From: MWAR01 sp035388825
GTDB taxonomy: Bacteria; Muiribacteriota; Ozemobacteria; Ozemobacterales; Ozemobacteraceae
Direction of reading: 5' to 3'
NCBI GenBank assembly: GCA_035388825.1
Contig: DAOOQQ010000005.1
Coordinates: 1-64,000 of the forward strand
DNA: 64,000 nucleotides
Part shown: positions 32,849 through 41,659 of the stretch, in pieces
Position numbering within the stretch: position 1 is the first letter of the stretch
Layout of the letters: every line of letters starts with the position of its first letter
Program-made: the position numbers and the translations under genes
Notes under the pieces: generated by a model
What the model was told of the DNA's origin: nothing
The model's input: only the letters and a program-made list of their open reading frames with translations
The model's database searches: none

Positions 32849-33856
32849 CTACTCGCTGCTGTGGTCGGGGCCCTTGGGGGCCGGCGGCAGGGTCGGCGCG
32901 GTGAAGCCCGCCGAATCGTCGCCAAAGTAGCTCAGCTCCTCGATGCCCGCGATCTCCCGCCGTCCCACGATGCCGATCAGCATCCAGTCCTTGCTGAGCG
33001 GATTGAACTTGTACTCCTGTACGAGCCGGAAGTTCTCGATCAGGCCGGTGGATTTGACGTGCGTTCGGGTGCCGGTGCAGAACAGGTCGGTCCTGCCGAT
33101 CCGGATGCGGTTCTCCCCCGCCGCCGCAACCGGCACGTCGTTCGCGATCACCTCGAGCACCTTCTGCTCGAGTTCGTGGATGTCGACCGAGGGTTTTTCC
33201 GGAAACTTGATCACGAACCCGTGCTTGACGTCGGAGTGGAGGACCGGCCGCCGGTAATTGTAGTCCCGCTCCATGATCGAGGTCGTGATGTCCTCGGCCG
33301 TGTGCGCCATGAGCCGGAACCGGAGGGTCCGGTCGACCACCGACTTGATCGCCGCCGGAAACGGGCCGAACACCGACGGCCGCGCGATGATCACTTCCTC
33401 GCCGATGCCGAAAATGATGTGGGCGTTCATGTTCAGCGCATCGTAGATCAGGTCGAAATGCTCGACCACGACCCGACGGCCGTAGGCCAGCGCCTCCCGG
33501 ATCGCCTCGGCGATCTCGAACGTCTGGTGGAATGCCAGCTCATACCGGATGTCGAGATGGTAGGTGTGCGGGGCGAAAAAGTTGTCGGGGGTGAAGTCGT
33601 AGATCGGCGTCGGACGCAGGTTGACGCCCTCGTCGTCGTTCGTCAGCTCCAGGCCGGGGAAGAGGCCGCGGATGAGCGTCGACTTCCCCGAGCCCTCGGA
33701 GCCGATGATGCCCACCAGCAGATCCGTCGGGAACAGATACCGCTGCCCGAGTTCGGCCCCAAGCATGTAGAGCCGCTGACGGCCACGCGGTGCATAGTAG
33801 GTCGAATAGATCAGCGTATCGAACGTGTGGGCATTGAACGTGAACGGGACACTCAT
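32849..33856 (-). CDS. P-loop protein of glutamate-fermentation loci
   Basis: A 335-aa protein with a clear Walker A, VGIIGSEGSGKSTLIRGLFPG, near residue 45, and a C-terminal region that may recall the alanyl-tRNA-synthetase second additional domain. Walker B-like sequence is VVVEHFDLIY. Other recognisable blocks are YTFNAHTFDTLIY-like MSVPFTFNAHTFDTL and CTGTRTHVKSTG. The ATG at 33856 overlaps the DUF4387 stop by 4 nt. It is not a tRNA synthetase. I think relatives occur beside glutamate mutase genes in clostridia, from memory. Its role, perhaps an NTP-dependent activation or chaperone step, is unknown. Confidence 0.65.
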   Translation of the reverse strand: MSVPFTFNAHTFDTLIYSTYYAPRGRQRLYMLGAELGQRYLFPTDLLVGIIGSEGSGKSTLIRGLFPGLELTNDDEGVNLRPTPIYDFTPDNFFAPHTYHLDIRYELAFHQTFEIAEAIREALAYGRRVVVEHFDLIYDALNMNAHIIFGIGEEVIIARPSVFGPFPAAIKSVVDRTLRFRLMAHTAEDITTSIMERDYNYRRPVLHSDVKHGFVIKFPEKPSVDIHELEQKVLEVIANDVPVAAAGENRIRIGRTDLFCTGTRTHVKSTGLIENFRLVQEYKFNPLSKDWMLIGIVGRREIAGIEELSYFGDDSAGFTAPTLPPAPKGPDHSSE

Positions 33857-34215
33857 GCGTCGAACTCGATCCCCAGAAGCGGCGCATGCTGCTGGGCGCC
33901 GTAGATGTCCGTCTCGCCCGGATCGCCCGAGGCGATCCAGCGTTTGATGGTGATCTTGACCGCGTGGGCGGGCTCGAACCAGATGATGCCGAGGATATCC
34001 GATGCGGGGATGCGGTACAGCTTCGAAATCAGCGCCGGGTTCACGACGTTTTTCGTGCGGCACAGCTCATACTCCTCGCGGGAGCGGAAGATGATATCCA
34101 GGGTCAGCTCGTAGGGCCCCGAGTTCTTCGACCGGATGACGCGTGCCACATCGGTGATGCGCCGCTTCGCCGGCTGACCGGCAACGGGAACCCGCTTCTT
34201 CGTCGTCTTGCTCAT
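33853..34215 (-). CDS. DUF4387-family protein
   Basis: A 120-aa protein. Blocks such as ITDVARVIRSKNSGPYELTLD and IWFEPAHAVKITIKRW match the DUF4387 family as I know it, a small partner of DUF1446/AtuA proteins. In larger AtuA proteins a related domain is fused at the C-terminus. It overlaps the gene on each side by 4 nt (ATGA), which suggests a fixed stoichiometry with both. Biochemical function is not established. Confidence 0.75.
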   Translation of the reverse strand: MSKTTKKRVPVAGQPAKRRITDVARVIRSKNSGPYELTLDIIFRSREEYELCRTKNVVNPALISKLYRIPASDILGIIWFEPAHAVKITIKRWIASGDPGETDIYGAQQHAPLLGIEFDA

Positions 34216-35588
34216 TTCCGCACCTCCCCGTTGATATACTCTTCGATATTGATTGGGAACATGCAGGGATCATCGACTTCCATCAGATGATACAGCGAAA
34301 AGGTGTAGGTCGCCCCCATCGGCACATCCGATGGCGAGAAGGGGAAGGCGAGGTTGCCGGCCGTCGCGATGCGCCCCTCGTATCCGTAGTGGAGCAGGGT
34401 CGAGCGGGTGACCGAGCAGAGCGTGTCGGCCGCCTCCTGCGTTGCGCACAGGGCCTCGATGATGATGCACAGCTCGTGGGAGACCGCATCCGTCAGCGGC
34501 TCCATCACGCCCATCACGCCGTTCTTGCCGTAGACGTGGAAGATCAGCCGGTCGGATGGCGAGGGGTTTTTCATCATGCTCCGCACCTGGGCCTCGACCT
34601 GCGGCAGGATCTCATCGATCTTCGAGATCATGATCGGGTCACGGGTGCCGGCGATGCTGACGGTGCGATACCCGATCGTGCGGACCCCCTCGAGCTTGAG
34701 GAAGTAGCGTTCCGTCTTCTCATACCGGCTTCCCTTCACCTCGACGCGGCCGCCCGGCAGCTCGGTGAACGAGGTGGCGGTCAGGTTGATCGCGCCTCCC
34801 GGGCCGGGCAGGTGGTAGGGATCCGACTTTTCATACAGCGTGTGGGCGGCGGAGGACATCGGGGTGAAGACCCGTTTGTCGCTCAGCGTCTCGAGGATGA
34901 AAGAATCCGCGGTCAGCGTGCCGAGCACGCAGTCGGCGCCCGATCCCGGCGTCGCGGCAATCGCCCCGCACTCGAGAATCTTGCCCATGTGCATCGCCAG
35001 GCCCTTGTCATAGCCCTGGCTGATCGGCACGGCCGCGAAACAGGCAGGATCGTAGCACCGACCGGCCAGCACGACCTGGGCGCCCATGCCCAGCGCCTTG
35101 ATGATCGGCTCGCAGCCCATCTGGGCGACGATGTGCACCGACTCCTCGACATCCTTCGCCGTCGCCTCGGGAACGAACGAGAGCGGCTGGATGCGGCCGT
35201 TCGCGAGCGCCTCCAGCACCGTCTTCTTTGCGATGTCCGCCGGGATGACGGCCATCCGGAACGTCAGGCCGTTCTCCTTCGCGATCTCGCGGATGATCTC
35301 GTGACACCAGTCGAGATGCGGCTTCGCCCCCGATCCGCCCGCAGAGCCGATCACGACAGGGATTCCCGCGGCGACGCCAGCGGTGATCATGTAGGTGAGG
35401 TCGCGCTTCACGAACGCGCGGTTGGTGAAGGACTTGCCGGCGCCGAGGTAATACGGACCCGGATCCGTGGAACCGGCGTCGACGCCGATCAGATGGGGCT
35501 TGCGCTCCATCCCGCGCTTGAACGAAGCCTCGGGAAACCCGTAGCCCAGGATCGCCGTCGGCGACAACACCCTGAATTCCTTGCTCAT
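34212..35588 (-). CDS. DUF1446/AtuA-family protein
   Basis: A 458-aa protein of the acyclic terpene utilization AtuA (DUF1446) family. Typical parts are LIGVDAGSTDPGPYYLG, VVIGSAGGSGAKPHLDWCHE, AQVVLAGRCYDPACFAA and GSGADCVLGTLTAD. Members are thought to be hydratases or lyases of branched acyl compounds, but no reaction is proven to my knowledge. Here it sits with DUF4387 and the P-loop gene between MAL and the mesaconase-like gene. It may act on mesaconate, citramalate or their CoA derivatives. That substrate choice is inferred only from the neighbours. Confidence 0.78.
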   Translation of the reverse strand: MSKEFRVLSPTAILGYGFPEASFKRGMERKPHLIGVDAGSTDPGPYYLGAGKSFTNRAFVKRDLTYMITAGVAAGIPVVIGSAGGSGAKPHLDWCHEIIREIAKENGLTFRMAVIPADIAKKTVLEALANGRIQPLSFVPEATAKDVEESVHIVAQMGCEPIIKALGMGAQVVLAGRCYDPACFAAVPISQGYDKGLAMHMGKILECGAIAATPGSGADCVLGTLTADSFILETLSDKRVFTPMSSAAHTLYEKSDPYHLPGPGGAINLTATSFTELPGGRVEVKGSRYEKTERYFLKLEGVRTIGYRTVSIAGTRDPIMISKIDEILPQVEAQVRSMMKNPSPSDRLIFHVYGKNGVMGVMEPLTDAVSHELCIIIEALCATQEAADTLCSVTRSTLLHYGYEGRIATAGNLAFPFSPSDVPMGATYTFSLYHLMEVDDPCMFPINIEEYINGEVRK

Positions 35589-35638
35589 CTCTTCTTCATT
35601 CCCTTCCTGTTCCGAACGCCAGAAAAACCGGCGTCTGT

Positions 35639-35862
35639 TTCACCACGAAGGCACAAAGAAACGACAGGAACACGAACCACGGAGACACAGAGGCACAGAG
35701 TAGAGATTCCCGGTGCCAAAGGGAACCAGCAACGCCTGTTGTTCTTCATTATGTCTTCCATCGTTTTTCGTGCCTTCGTGTCTTTGTGGTGAGGCAGTCT
35801 CTGTGTCTCTGTGACTCTGTGGTGCGTTCCCTTTTGTGTCTTCGTGCCTTTGTGGTGAGTCT
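35639..35862. repeat. Inverted clusters of CACGAAGACAC-type intergenic repeats
   Basis: A gap of 286 nt between DUF1446 and MAL. The left part reads TTCACCACGAAGGCACAAAG and CCACGGAGACACAGAGGCAC; the right part (35765-35862) has the reverse complements, CTTCGTGTCTTTGTGGTGA and similar, several times. The same head sequence occurs at 59-80 and 172-194. No gene is visible. The inverted clusters could form a large hairpin inside the operon transcript. Confidence 0.75.
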
Positions 35863-35874
35863 CTGCCCTGAATT

Positions 35875-37116
35875 CTACCTGCGGCTGCGGAGGATCGCGA
35901 GGGTGCGCTCCATTTCATTGTTGACGATATTGAATCCCTCGTCGAAACCCATGCCGGGTTTGGCCAGCATCCTATCCGCACGGGCGGCAACGGCCAGGTG
36001 GACGCAACACCGTGCCGAGACGTCCGTCTCGTTGCAGGTGCCGCCCTGATAGGCCTCGACGCCCTTCTTCTTGCAATACAGCACGCTCTCGACGATATCC
36101 TGAACCCCGCCCAGGTCGGGGGTCTTGATCTGGAGCATGTGACCGGCCCCGGCATCGGCGAAGTCGCGCACGTCCTCGAAGGTGTTGCACCATTCGTCGG
36201 CCACGACGCGCACCTTCGAGCCCTTCGCCTTCAGCTTCGTGCAGATCGCGGCGAGAGCCTCGATCTGGCGCTCGCGGTGCTCGACGTCGACGGGGCCCTC
36301 GATGTAGAGGGGCAGGCCGCCGGCATCCGGCTCGAGCGTGGCGAGGTAGTCCGTGACCTTCGTCAGGTCGCCGCCGAACGCCTGGCCGATTGTTCCATAT
36401 ACATCGATATGCAATGCCGGGGCGTATGTCGGGTCGACCCGGAGTGCGTGAATGCGTTTCACGAGCCATCGGATGTATTCGCGCAGCTTCGAGCCGTCGC
36501 GGCCGAGCTTTTCGTCGATGTTGTTGATCAGGCCGTGGGGCAGGGCCTCGACGCGCTTGAGGATCATCTTGTCGGCATTTTCATACCGGTTGTCGCCGGT
36601 CTGGGCAAACACCGGCACGCGCTCGGCGATGACGGGCAGGCCATACTCGTCGCAGACGACTTCGGCCATCAGCCGGTGGGTCGCCTTCGCGCGCGCATCG
36701 AGCAGCGCCTGGGAAAGCCCGTATCGGAGGGCGGTGTGGAGCCTCTTCCCCTCGAACTCGAGGGTCATGAACCGGCCGACCAGGTCCCGGAACTTCCCGA
36801 CCTCGAGGCCCTCGAGCAGCGGCCGCACGTTCTTCTCCAGAAACGGCAGGTAGGTTTCGGCAAGAAACAGCGGGTCGCGGCCGCCCGCGCCGGAATACTG
36901 GACCGCGCAGCAGTCGCCGACGGCGATCTGGCCGTCCTCGAGCTCGAGAAGAACCGAGACGGCCTCGCCTGCGACGCGGATGCTGCGGAAGCCCGGCGTC
37001 ACCGGCTCGCCCTTGTATACGAAGCCGTCATGCGGCACGCCCTTCTTGATTGCCCGCTGGTCATCGAAGAAAAACGCCGAAACACCCTTGGCGAACATCG
37101 CCCGCTTGATTTTCAT
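35875..37116 (-). CDS. mal: Methylaspartate ammonia-lyase
   Basis: A 413-aa enolase-superfamily enzyme, the same length as the clostridial enzyme (EC 4.3.1.2). It eliminates ammonia from L-threo-3-methylaspartate to give mesaconate. Metal ligands and catalytic residues appear in LHIDVYGTIG, LYIEGPVDVE, VVADEWCNT and the Lys of MLQIKTPDLGG; the second catalytic His is in EALPHGLINN. It follows GlmE in the operon after a 144-nt gap. With GlmS/E/L and the mesaconase-like gene it gives glutamate to citramalate. Confidence 0.95.
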   Translation of the reverse strand: MKIKRAMFAKGVSAFFFDDQRAIKKGVPHDGFVYKGEPVTPGFRSIRVAGEAVSVLLELEDGQIAVGDCCAVQYSGAGGRDPLFLAETYLPFLEKNVRPLLEGLEVGKFRDLVGRFMTLEFEGKRLHTALRYGLSQALLDARAKATHRLMAEVVCDEYGLPVIAERVPVFAQTGDNRYENADKMILKRVEALPHGLINNIDEKLGRDGSKLREYIRWLVKRIHALRVDPTYAPALHIDVYGTIGQAFGGDLTKVTDYLATLEPDAGGLPLYIEGPVDVEHRERQIEALAAICTKLKAKGSKVRVVADEWCNTFEDVRDFADAGAGHMLQIKTPDLGGVQDIVESVLYCKKKGVEAYQGGTCNETDVSARCCVHLAVAARADRMLAKPGMGFDEGFNIVNNEMERTLAILRSRR

Positions 37117-37210
37117 CGTTGTTGTGGTCTCCTGTCTGGAAGCATCACCGGCAGATGGCCCGGGCCATCAGGAACCCATCCGCAGATGGCGCAGATGACG
37201 CTGATTTGAT

Positions 37211-37224
37211 TTGAAATATTTCAA
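37211..37224. promoter_or_regulatory. Palindrome TTGAAATATTTCAA in the glmE-MAL gap
   Basis: A perfect 14-bp palindrome in an AT-rich patch between glmE and the MAL gene, next to short CGCAGATGRCGC-type repeats (37182-37200). It could be an internal operator or promoter region. No -35/-10 pair in the minus direction is convincing. Confidence 0.4.
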
Positions 37225-37260
37225 TATATATTCATAGATCGGATGTGGCCGGATGCACCG

Positions 37261-38700
37261 TCACCGCGGCCGGCCGACGAGCCGGCCCTTGCTGACAGCG
37301 TAGATGTCGTCGGTGACCATCTGGAAGCAGGGCGCCCGCTTTTCTGCCGTCGCCCGCTGCTGGAGGCGTTCCTGGTGGAATGCCCAGACGTCATCGGCCA
37401 TCGGCACGTTCCCGCGCTGGAAGAGACGGATGCAGCCCTCGTTGTCGCGGATCGGGAGGATCTTGCCATGGTTGCAGACAGCGGGGGCGAACGGCACGTC
37501 CAGCACGCCTGCGGCGAACGCTGCTACGGTGCCGGCCTCGATGTCGCCGTTGCCGAGCTTTTCGATCGCCTCCATCACGGTGTGCACCTCCCGCTTGATG
37601 ATCTCGATCTCCTCCTGCAGGCGCGGGCTCATGACGGCGCGCTGGTCGGCGAGCATGTTCACGACCTGGCGAGTCGCCTTCAGGCCGGCCGCGTTCGCCT
37701 CCTTGGTCGGAATCCCCCGCGCCTCGTGCGGCGTCTTGACGATCACTTTCGTCGCGCCCGACAGGGCCGCGACGGTCGAACCCCAGCAGATGACCGAAAA
37801 GGCCTTCGACTCGTCCTCCGGGAAGCCACCCATCCACTGGTGGAAAACGGTCGTCAGGTCGTAGCCGTCGAAGCCGGCCTTCCGGAAATACTCGTCGGCG
37901 AGCTCCCGCAACGAGATCATCGCCGCGACATCCTGGATGAAGTTGCCGCCCTGACCGTATCCGAGGGTCAGCGACCGCACGCCCTGGCCGAGCGCCAGCA
38001 GACCCTCGATGATCGCGACGGTGTGGCTGACGAACGGCGGAACCAGTGTTCCCGTCAGGGGGCCGAACGGCTCGCGATTGATGCTGATCCCGTTTTCCTC
38101 ATACCAGCCGACCAGCCGGTCGACGTATTTCCAGTCGGCGATGCTCTTCTGGAGCGGAACCTTTTTTGCATAGGGAATATTATAGGAAATCCCGCCGCCT
38201 TCGAAGCTGGTGAAGCCGGCGGCCAGGGTGATCTCGGCGAGCAGACGCGCATCGGGGGTTCCGTGACGCACCTGGACGGGGGATCTGAGCGCCTCGACGA
38301 CCTGGCGGCAGCCGGCGACGCCGTGGTTCACGGCGGGGAACCCGTTCAGCAGCGACGTGCCGGCCTGGAGGGACTTCTCGATCCCGTTGGCGGCTTCCTG
38401 ATACCGGTTCTGGCGGGTGTAGGCATCGATCGTGGTCGGCAGCAGGTCGGCCTCACCCTCGGTCTCGAGATACTGGAGCAGCTTGATGTGCTCGTTGACG
38501 AGCGCCACGCCGGCGCGCGGCTGGAGCAGGGTGCGCCCCTCCCCGCCGGCCTTTTTCATTGCGAGCGCGAAGTTACGGGCGGGCGGAAGGGCCTTCTGGT
38601 AGGCCAGTGCCTCGTCGAGACTCAGCCCTTTGCCCGTGGGCCAGGTGTCGAGGATGGTGTCGCGGATGGAAAGAAACTCGTTCCAGGGGATGCTGTTCAT
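37261..38700 (-). CDS. glmE: Glutamate mutase epsilon subunit
   Basis: A 479-aa TIM-barrel catalytic subunit of coenzyme-B12 glutamate mutase, close in length to the clostridial subunit (483). It starts NSIPWNEFLSIRDTIL and contains LLQPRAGVALVNEHIKLLQ, VNHGVAGCRQVVEAL, QVRHGTPDARLLAEI and SKAFSVICWGSTVAAL. The enzyme rearranges (S)-glutamate to (2S,3S)-3-methylaspartate. It forms a heterotetramer with GlmS (40195). It begins 6 nt after the GlmL stop. Confidence 0.95.
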   Translation of the reverse strand: MNSIPWNEFLSIRDTILDTWPTGKGLSLDEALAYQKALPPARNFALAMKKAGGEGRTLLQPRAGVALVNEHIKLLQYLETEGEADLLPTTIDAYTRQNRYQEAANGIEKSLQAGTSLLNGFPAVNHGVAGCRQVVEALRSPVQVRHGTPDARLLAEITLAAGFTSFEGGGISYNIPYAKKVPLQKSIADWKYVDRLVGWYEENGISINREPFGPLTGTLVPPFVSHTVAIIEGLLALGQGVRSLTLGYGQGGNFIQDVAAMISLRELADEYFRKAGFDGYDLTTVFHQWMGGFPEDESKAFSVICWGSTVAALSGATKVIVKTPHEARGIPTKEANAAGLKATRQVVNMLADQRAVMSPRLQEEIEIIKREVHTVMEAIEKLGNGDIEAGTVAAFAAGVLDVPFAPAVCNHGKILPIRDNEGCIRLFQRGNVPMADDVWAFHQERLQQRATAEKRAPCFQMVTDDIYAVSKGRLVGRPR

Positions 38701-38706
38701 GCGGGC

Positions 38707-40167
38707 TCAGGCTCCTTCGGAAGTCTGTTGATGGTTCGAACGTGGCGCCAGTTCCGTCAGACCGGCGCGGGCGAGGTGCGAGGCAAGTGCAGGATACGGC
38801 GAGGCGAGGTTGCCGAGCAAGGGGAGAAGTCCTTCGGAATCCCTCAGCAGGCGGGGGCTGCTCGGCAGCAGCGCGAGCCGCCCGTCGGTTGACGGAGCCG
38901 CGGCGGCTTCGAGGGCGTCCCGGTAGAGGGTGGTGTCCGGCGTGGCGGCCAGGTAGCCGCCCGAGCCGATGATGGTGCGGATTCGCCGCAGGTCCTTACC
39001 GCGCTGGAGAAACACCTTGCCGCCGGGAGTCCAGCTTTCTTCGATGGTGCCGGCATGCCGGCCGACGGAAAGGGCCACGCAGGCCGTCGCGAGCAGCCTG
39101 TCGAGGAGCTCTTCCCGGGAATCGGCCGGCAGCCGGCCAGGCTGTTCCGTCAGGAGGGCGGTGTGTCGCTCGAGTTCGCCGGCCGCGACTCCGGCGGTAT
39201 CGCGCAGCCTCTCGAGCAGCGTTCCGCCCGATGCGAGAACCGAGCGTGAGCTGACGCGCATGCCCAGATCCCCCTCGACGGTCCGCTTCACGGCCGGCTC
39301 GGGGATGCCGCGCAGGATGACACCGTCACCTGCGGCAACGGCCGGACTGTTGGAGTAGACATCCGTCGTGGCGCCCCCCATATCGATCAGAAGCGTGTCC
39401 TCCCATTCAGGAGAGGTCGCGGCGAGCCGCTCGACCAGCTCCAGCACGGCGCGGGGTGTCGGCTTCGGCTCGCCACCGAACACCTCGACCACCCGGCTCA
39501 GGCCCTTGCCCTCGATCAGGCGGCGCAGAAAGAGGTTCCGGATTTCCCGGCGGGCCGGCTCGATGTTCAACTGGCCGAACTCGGGCATGACGTTCTCGGT
39601 GACGATCAGACGGCCATCGGGGAACAGGGCCGGCAGTTCCGGTGCCACGGCCCGGTTGCCGGCGAACACGACGGTCGCCGGCAGCGAAGCCTCGGCCAGG
39701 CGCCGGGCGTTCTTCCTGGCGTAGACAGCGTTTCCGCCATCGGTGCCGCCCGCGAGGAGGATGATGTCGGGGTTGTCCCGGCGGATGGTTTCGATGTCGT
39801 CGGGGGTGAGCTCGAAGGCATACGCTCCGGAAATCTTTCCGCCCGCCGAGCAGACCACCTGCCTGGCGACACTCAGGGTCAGCTCGGGGACGAGGCCGAC
39901 GGCGGTGACCTTCAGTCCGCCCTTGGCAGAGCAGGACAGGTGGGCCGGCAGATCGAGCCGCACGCCGTCCAAATCAGCATTTCCTGCCGGGATGCGATCG
40001 GGAAACAGCGCGTGAAGAACCGTCGCGACCCCGCGGGGGAGGTGGTCCACCGTCGTGGGTGTCGCGAAACGCGCGATGATGCGGTGCGCGGCGGCGTCGA
40101 CGAGGGCTCCTTTCGTGTAGGTGGAGCCGATGTCGAGCGTCAGGATTCCCGAGTTCGCGTGAGGCAT
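38707..40167 (-). CDS. glmL: GlmL/MutL, glutamate mutase reactivase-type ATPase
   Basis: A 486-aa member of the ASKHA actin-like ATPase superfamily, encoded between glmE and glmS as in clostridia. Motifs are LTLDIGSTYTKGALVD, VILLAGGTDGGNAVYARKN, the second phosphate loop LLIDMGGATTDVYS and IGSGGYLAATP. GlmL proteins are thought to exchange damaged cobalamin cofactor on the mutase, by analogy with diol-dehydratase reactivases. The sequence is slightly longer than the 462-aa clostridial protein. Confidence 0.93.
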   Translation of the reverse strand: MPHANSGILTLDIGSTYTKGALVDAAAHRIIARFATPTTVDHLPRGVATVLHALFPDRIPAGNADLDGVRLDLPAHLSCSAKGGLKVTAVGLVPELTLSVARQVVCSAGGKISGAYAFELTPDDIETIRRDNPDIILLAGGTDGGNAVYARKNARRLAEASLPATVVFAGNRAVAPELPALFPDGRLIVTENVMPEFGQLNIEPARREIRNLFLRRLIEGKGLSRVVEVFGGEPKPTPRAVLELVERLAATSPEWEDTLLIDMGGATTDVYSNSPAVAAGDGVILRGIPEPAVKRTVEGDLGMRVSSRSVLASGGTLLERLRDTAGVAAGELERHTALLTEQPGRLPADSREELLDRLLATACVALSVGRHAGTIEESWTPGGKVFLQRGKDLRRIRTIIGSGGYLAATPDTTLYRDALEAAAAPSTDGRLALLPSSPRLLRDSEGLLPLLGNLASPYPALASHLARAGLTELAPRSNHQQTSEGA

Positions 40168-40194
40168 GGGGTGGTGCGGAAGCCGGCCGTCGGC

Positions 40195-40611
40195 TCAGCC
40201 GGCGGCTTCGACATCTTCGCGGATGAGCTTCGTGGCCTGGTCGAGATCGACATCGGGCGGGAAGACGCGGTCGTAGCCCATGGCGATGAACTTCTTCTCG
40301 ACGGTGTCGAACGGGACCTTGCCGACGACGAGGTTGCCCCCGACGTATAACTTGATGTGGTCCAGTCCTTTTTCGATACATTTTTCACGTAAGCCGGCGC
40401 AGTCGATCTCGCCGTGGCCATACAGAGAGCTGACCAGGATCGCCTTCGCATCCGTCTCGATGGCGGCGCTGATGAACTCTTCCTGGCTGACCATGACGCC
40501 GAGATTGGTGACCTTGAAGCCGGCCTGTGTGAAGAACGCGTCGAGGATCTTGTTGCCGACGGAGTGGCAGTCGAAGCCGATGACGCCGAGAACGACCGGA
40601 ATGGGCTGCAT
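40195..40611 (-). CDS. glmS: Glutamate mutase sigma subunit, B12-binding
   Basis: A 138-aa cobalamin-binding Rossmann-like protein. The B12 base-off signature DxHxxG is in GFDCHSVGNKIL near residue 14. Later blocks are LVSSLYGHGEIDC and YVGGNLVVGK. Length equals clostridial GlmS (137). It is the small subunit that carries adenosylcobalamin for GlmE. It follows the GntR regulator by 16 nt, so they are co-transcribed. Confidence 0.95.
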   Translation of the reverse strand: MQPIPVVLGVIGFDCHSVGNKILDAFFTQAGFKVTNLGVMVSQEEFISAAIETDAKAILVSSLYGHGEIDCAGLREKCIEKGLDHIKLYVGGNLVVGKVPFDTVEKKFIAMGYDRVFPPDVDLDQATKLIREDVEAAG

Positions 40612-40627
40612 GAGGAACCTCCTTGCG

Positions 40628-41623
40628 TTAGGCGGGGGGGCGTTGGAGCATTGCTGCGACGCGTTCCTCGATGTGGAGGATCGAGCCGCGTTCGATCTGA
40701 TACTCGAATCTGATGAGGGCTCCGCCGCGGCTCCGGAACTCGCTCAGGGCTTCCGAGGCGCGACGGCTGAGGGAGAAGGCATGGCCCGGCGGAATGATGA
40801 TGGCCTCAGCCTTCTGGAGAAGCTTCGGGAGGGCGCCGGGCTGGATGTCGATGCCGGCGGTGACCCGTTCCGGGGCGATGCCCAGGCGTTTGAGATGGAT
40901 GCGGATGATTTCATGGAACCGCTCACTGCGGCACAGCACGGCGATACGGCCGGCGCCGGCGAGCCCGGCGAGAGCCAGGACCGTTTCGGGGCTGGGGGCG
41001 ACGGCGACCGGAAGAAGGCGGTCGGCGATGCCGGGCGCGAGGTCGAGCATCTCCGCCTGGTGTGTCGGGGTCGTGATGATCAGCGCGAACGGGGCGAGCC
41101 GGCCGGCGGCATCGATTTCCTGGCGCAGTTCGTCGAGGAGGATGGTGTGAAGCTTCAGATGGGCGAACCGGCCGAGCTGCTGTTCGAAGATGGCGAGCGC
41201 CTCGGGGTTGCAGTCGACGGCCGCGATGGGGAAGGCTGCCCGCCGCTTCGTCCGGCGGTCGAGCTCGGCGGTGAGGAGCCGCTCGATCTCCTCCGGCGGA
41301 TAGCGCAGGGACTCGAGCTCGTCGACGAGGTTCTGGACCAGTTGCTGGGCCTTGCTCTGCCGGGGCGGTGCCGGATCGACCTGGGCGGCCACGAACGTGC
41401 CGCTGCCCTGGGTGATCGTCAGGGCGCGTTCCCGGGAAAGCTCCTCGTAGGCTTTCTTCACGGTCCCGCGGGCGAGGCCGAGATGCCGGGCGAGTTCGCG
41501 CTCGGGCGGTAACCTGTCGCCCGCCAGCAGTTTCCTTTCCCTGATGAGCTGCCTGATCTTGTCGATCAACTGGCGGTATGCCGGCAGACCCCGGCCCTTC
41601 TCTATCGCGAACTCGCCGAACAC
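40628..41623 (-). CDS. GntR-family regulator of the methylaspartate operon
   Basis: A 331-aa protein with an N-terminal GntR winged helix (PAYRQLIDKIRQLI, RLPPERELARHLGLARGTVKKAYEELSRE, ITQGSGTFV). The C-terminal 230 residues form an alpha/beta sensor with LTIITTPTHQAEML-type strands and are not a standard FadR or HutC domain that I can name. It starts at GTG with GAGG upstream. It is the first gene of the operon and the palindrome at 41636 lies just 13 nt upstream, so autoregulation is likely. Glutamate or a pathway intermediate is a plausible ligand. Confidence 0.88.
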   Translation of the reverse strand: MFGEFAIEKGRGLPAYRQLIDKIRQLIRERKLLAGDRLPPERELARHLGLARGTVKKAYEELSRERALTITQGSGTFVAAQVDPAPPRQSKAQQLVQNLVDELESLRYPPEEIERLLTAELDRRTKRRAAFPIAAVDCNPEALAIFEQQLGRFAHLKLHTILLDELRQEIDAAGRLAPFALIITTPTHQAEMLDLAPGIADRLLPVAVAPSPETVLALAGLAGAGRIAVLCRSERFHEIIRIHLKRLGIAPERVTAGIDIQPGALPKLLQKAEAIIIPPGHAFSLSRRASEALSEFRSRGGALIRFEYQIERGSILHIEERVAAMLQRPPA

Positions 41624-41635
41624 CTGGGACCTCGA

Positions 41636-41649
41636 TTGGTATAGACCAA
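41636..41649. promoter_or_regulatory. GntR-type operator TTGGTATAGACCAA
   Basis: A 5-bp inverted repeat around a 4-nt spacer, TTGGT-ATAG-ACCAA. It sits between the -10 element (41660-41665) and the GTG start of the regulator, where a repressor would block transcription. The core GGT-N4-ACC matches the style of GntR operators. Confidence 0.7.
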
Positions 41650-41659
41650 ATTACCGTGG

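Noticed and set aside
32849..33856. Partial alanyl-tRNA synthetase
   Set aside because: There is no class II catalytic core, and the protein starts with its own coupled ATG and a Walker A motif; any similarity would be limited to the accessory domain.
34287..35792. 501-codon frame opposite the DUF1446 gene
   Set aside because: Antisense shadow. The DUF1446 frame has family sequence throughout, starts and stops at coupled overlaps, and the opposite frame ends inside intergenic repeats.
35639..35862. Possible CRISPR array or small RNA gene in the DUF1446-MAL gap
   Set aside because: Repeats are irregular in length and spacing, occur in both orientations and have no unique spacers; they match the dispersed head sequence at 59-194.
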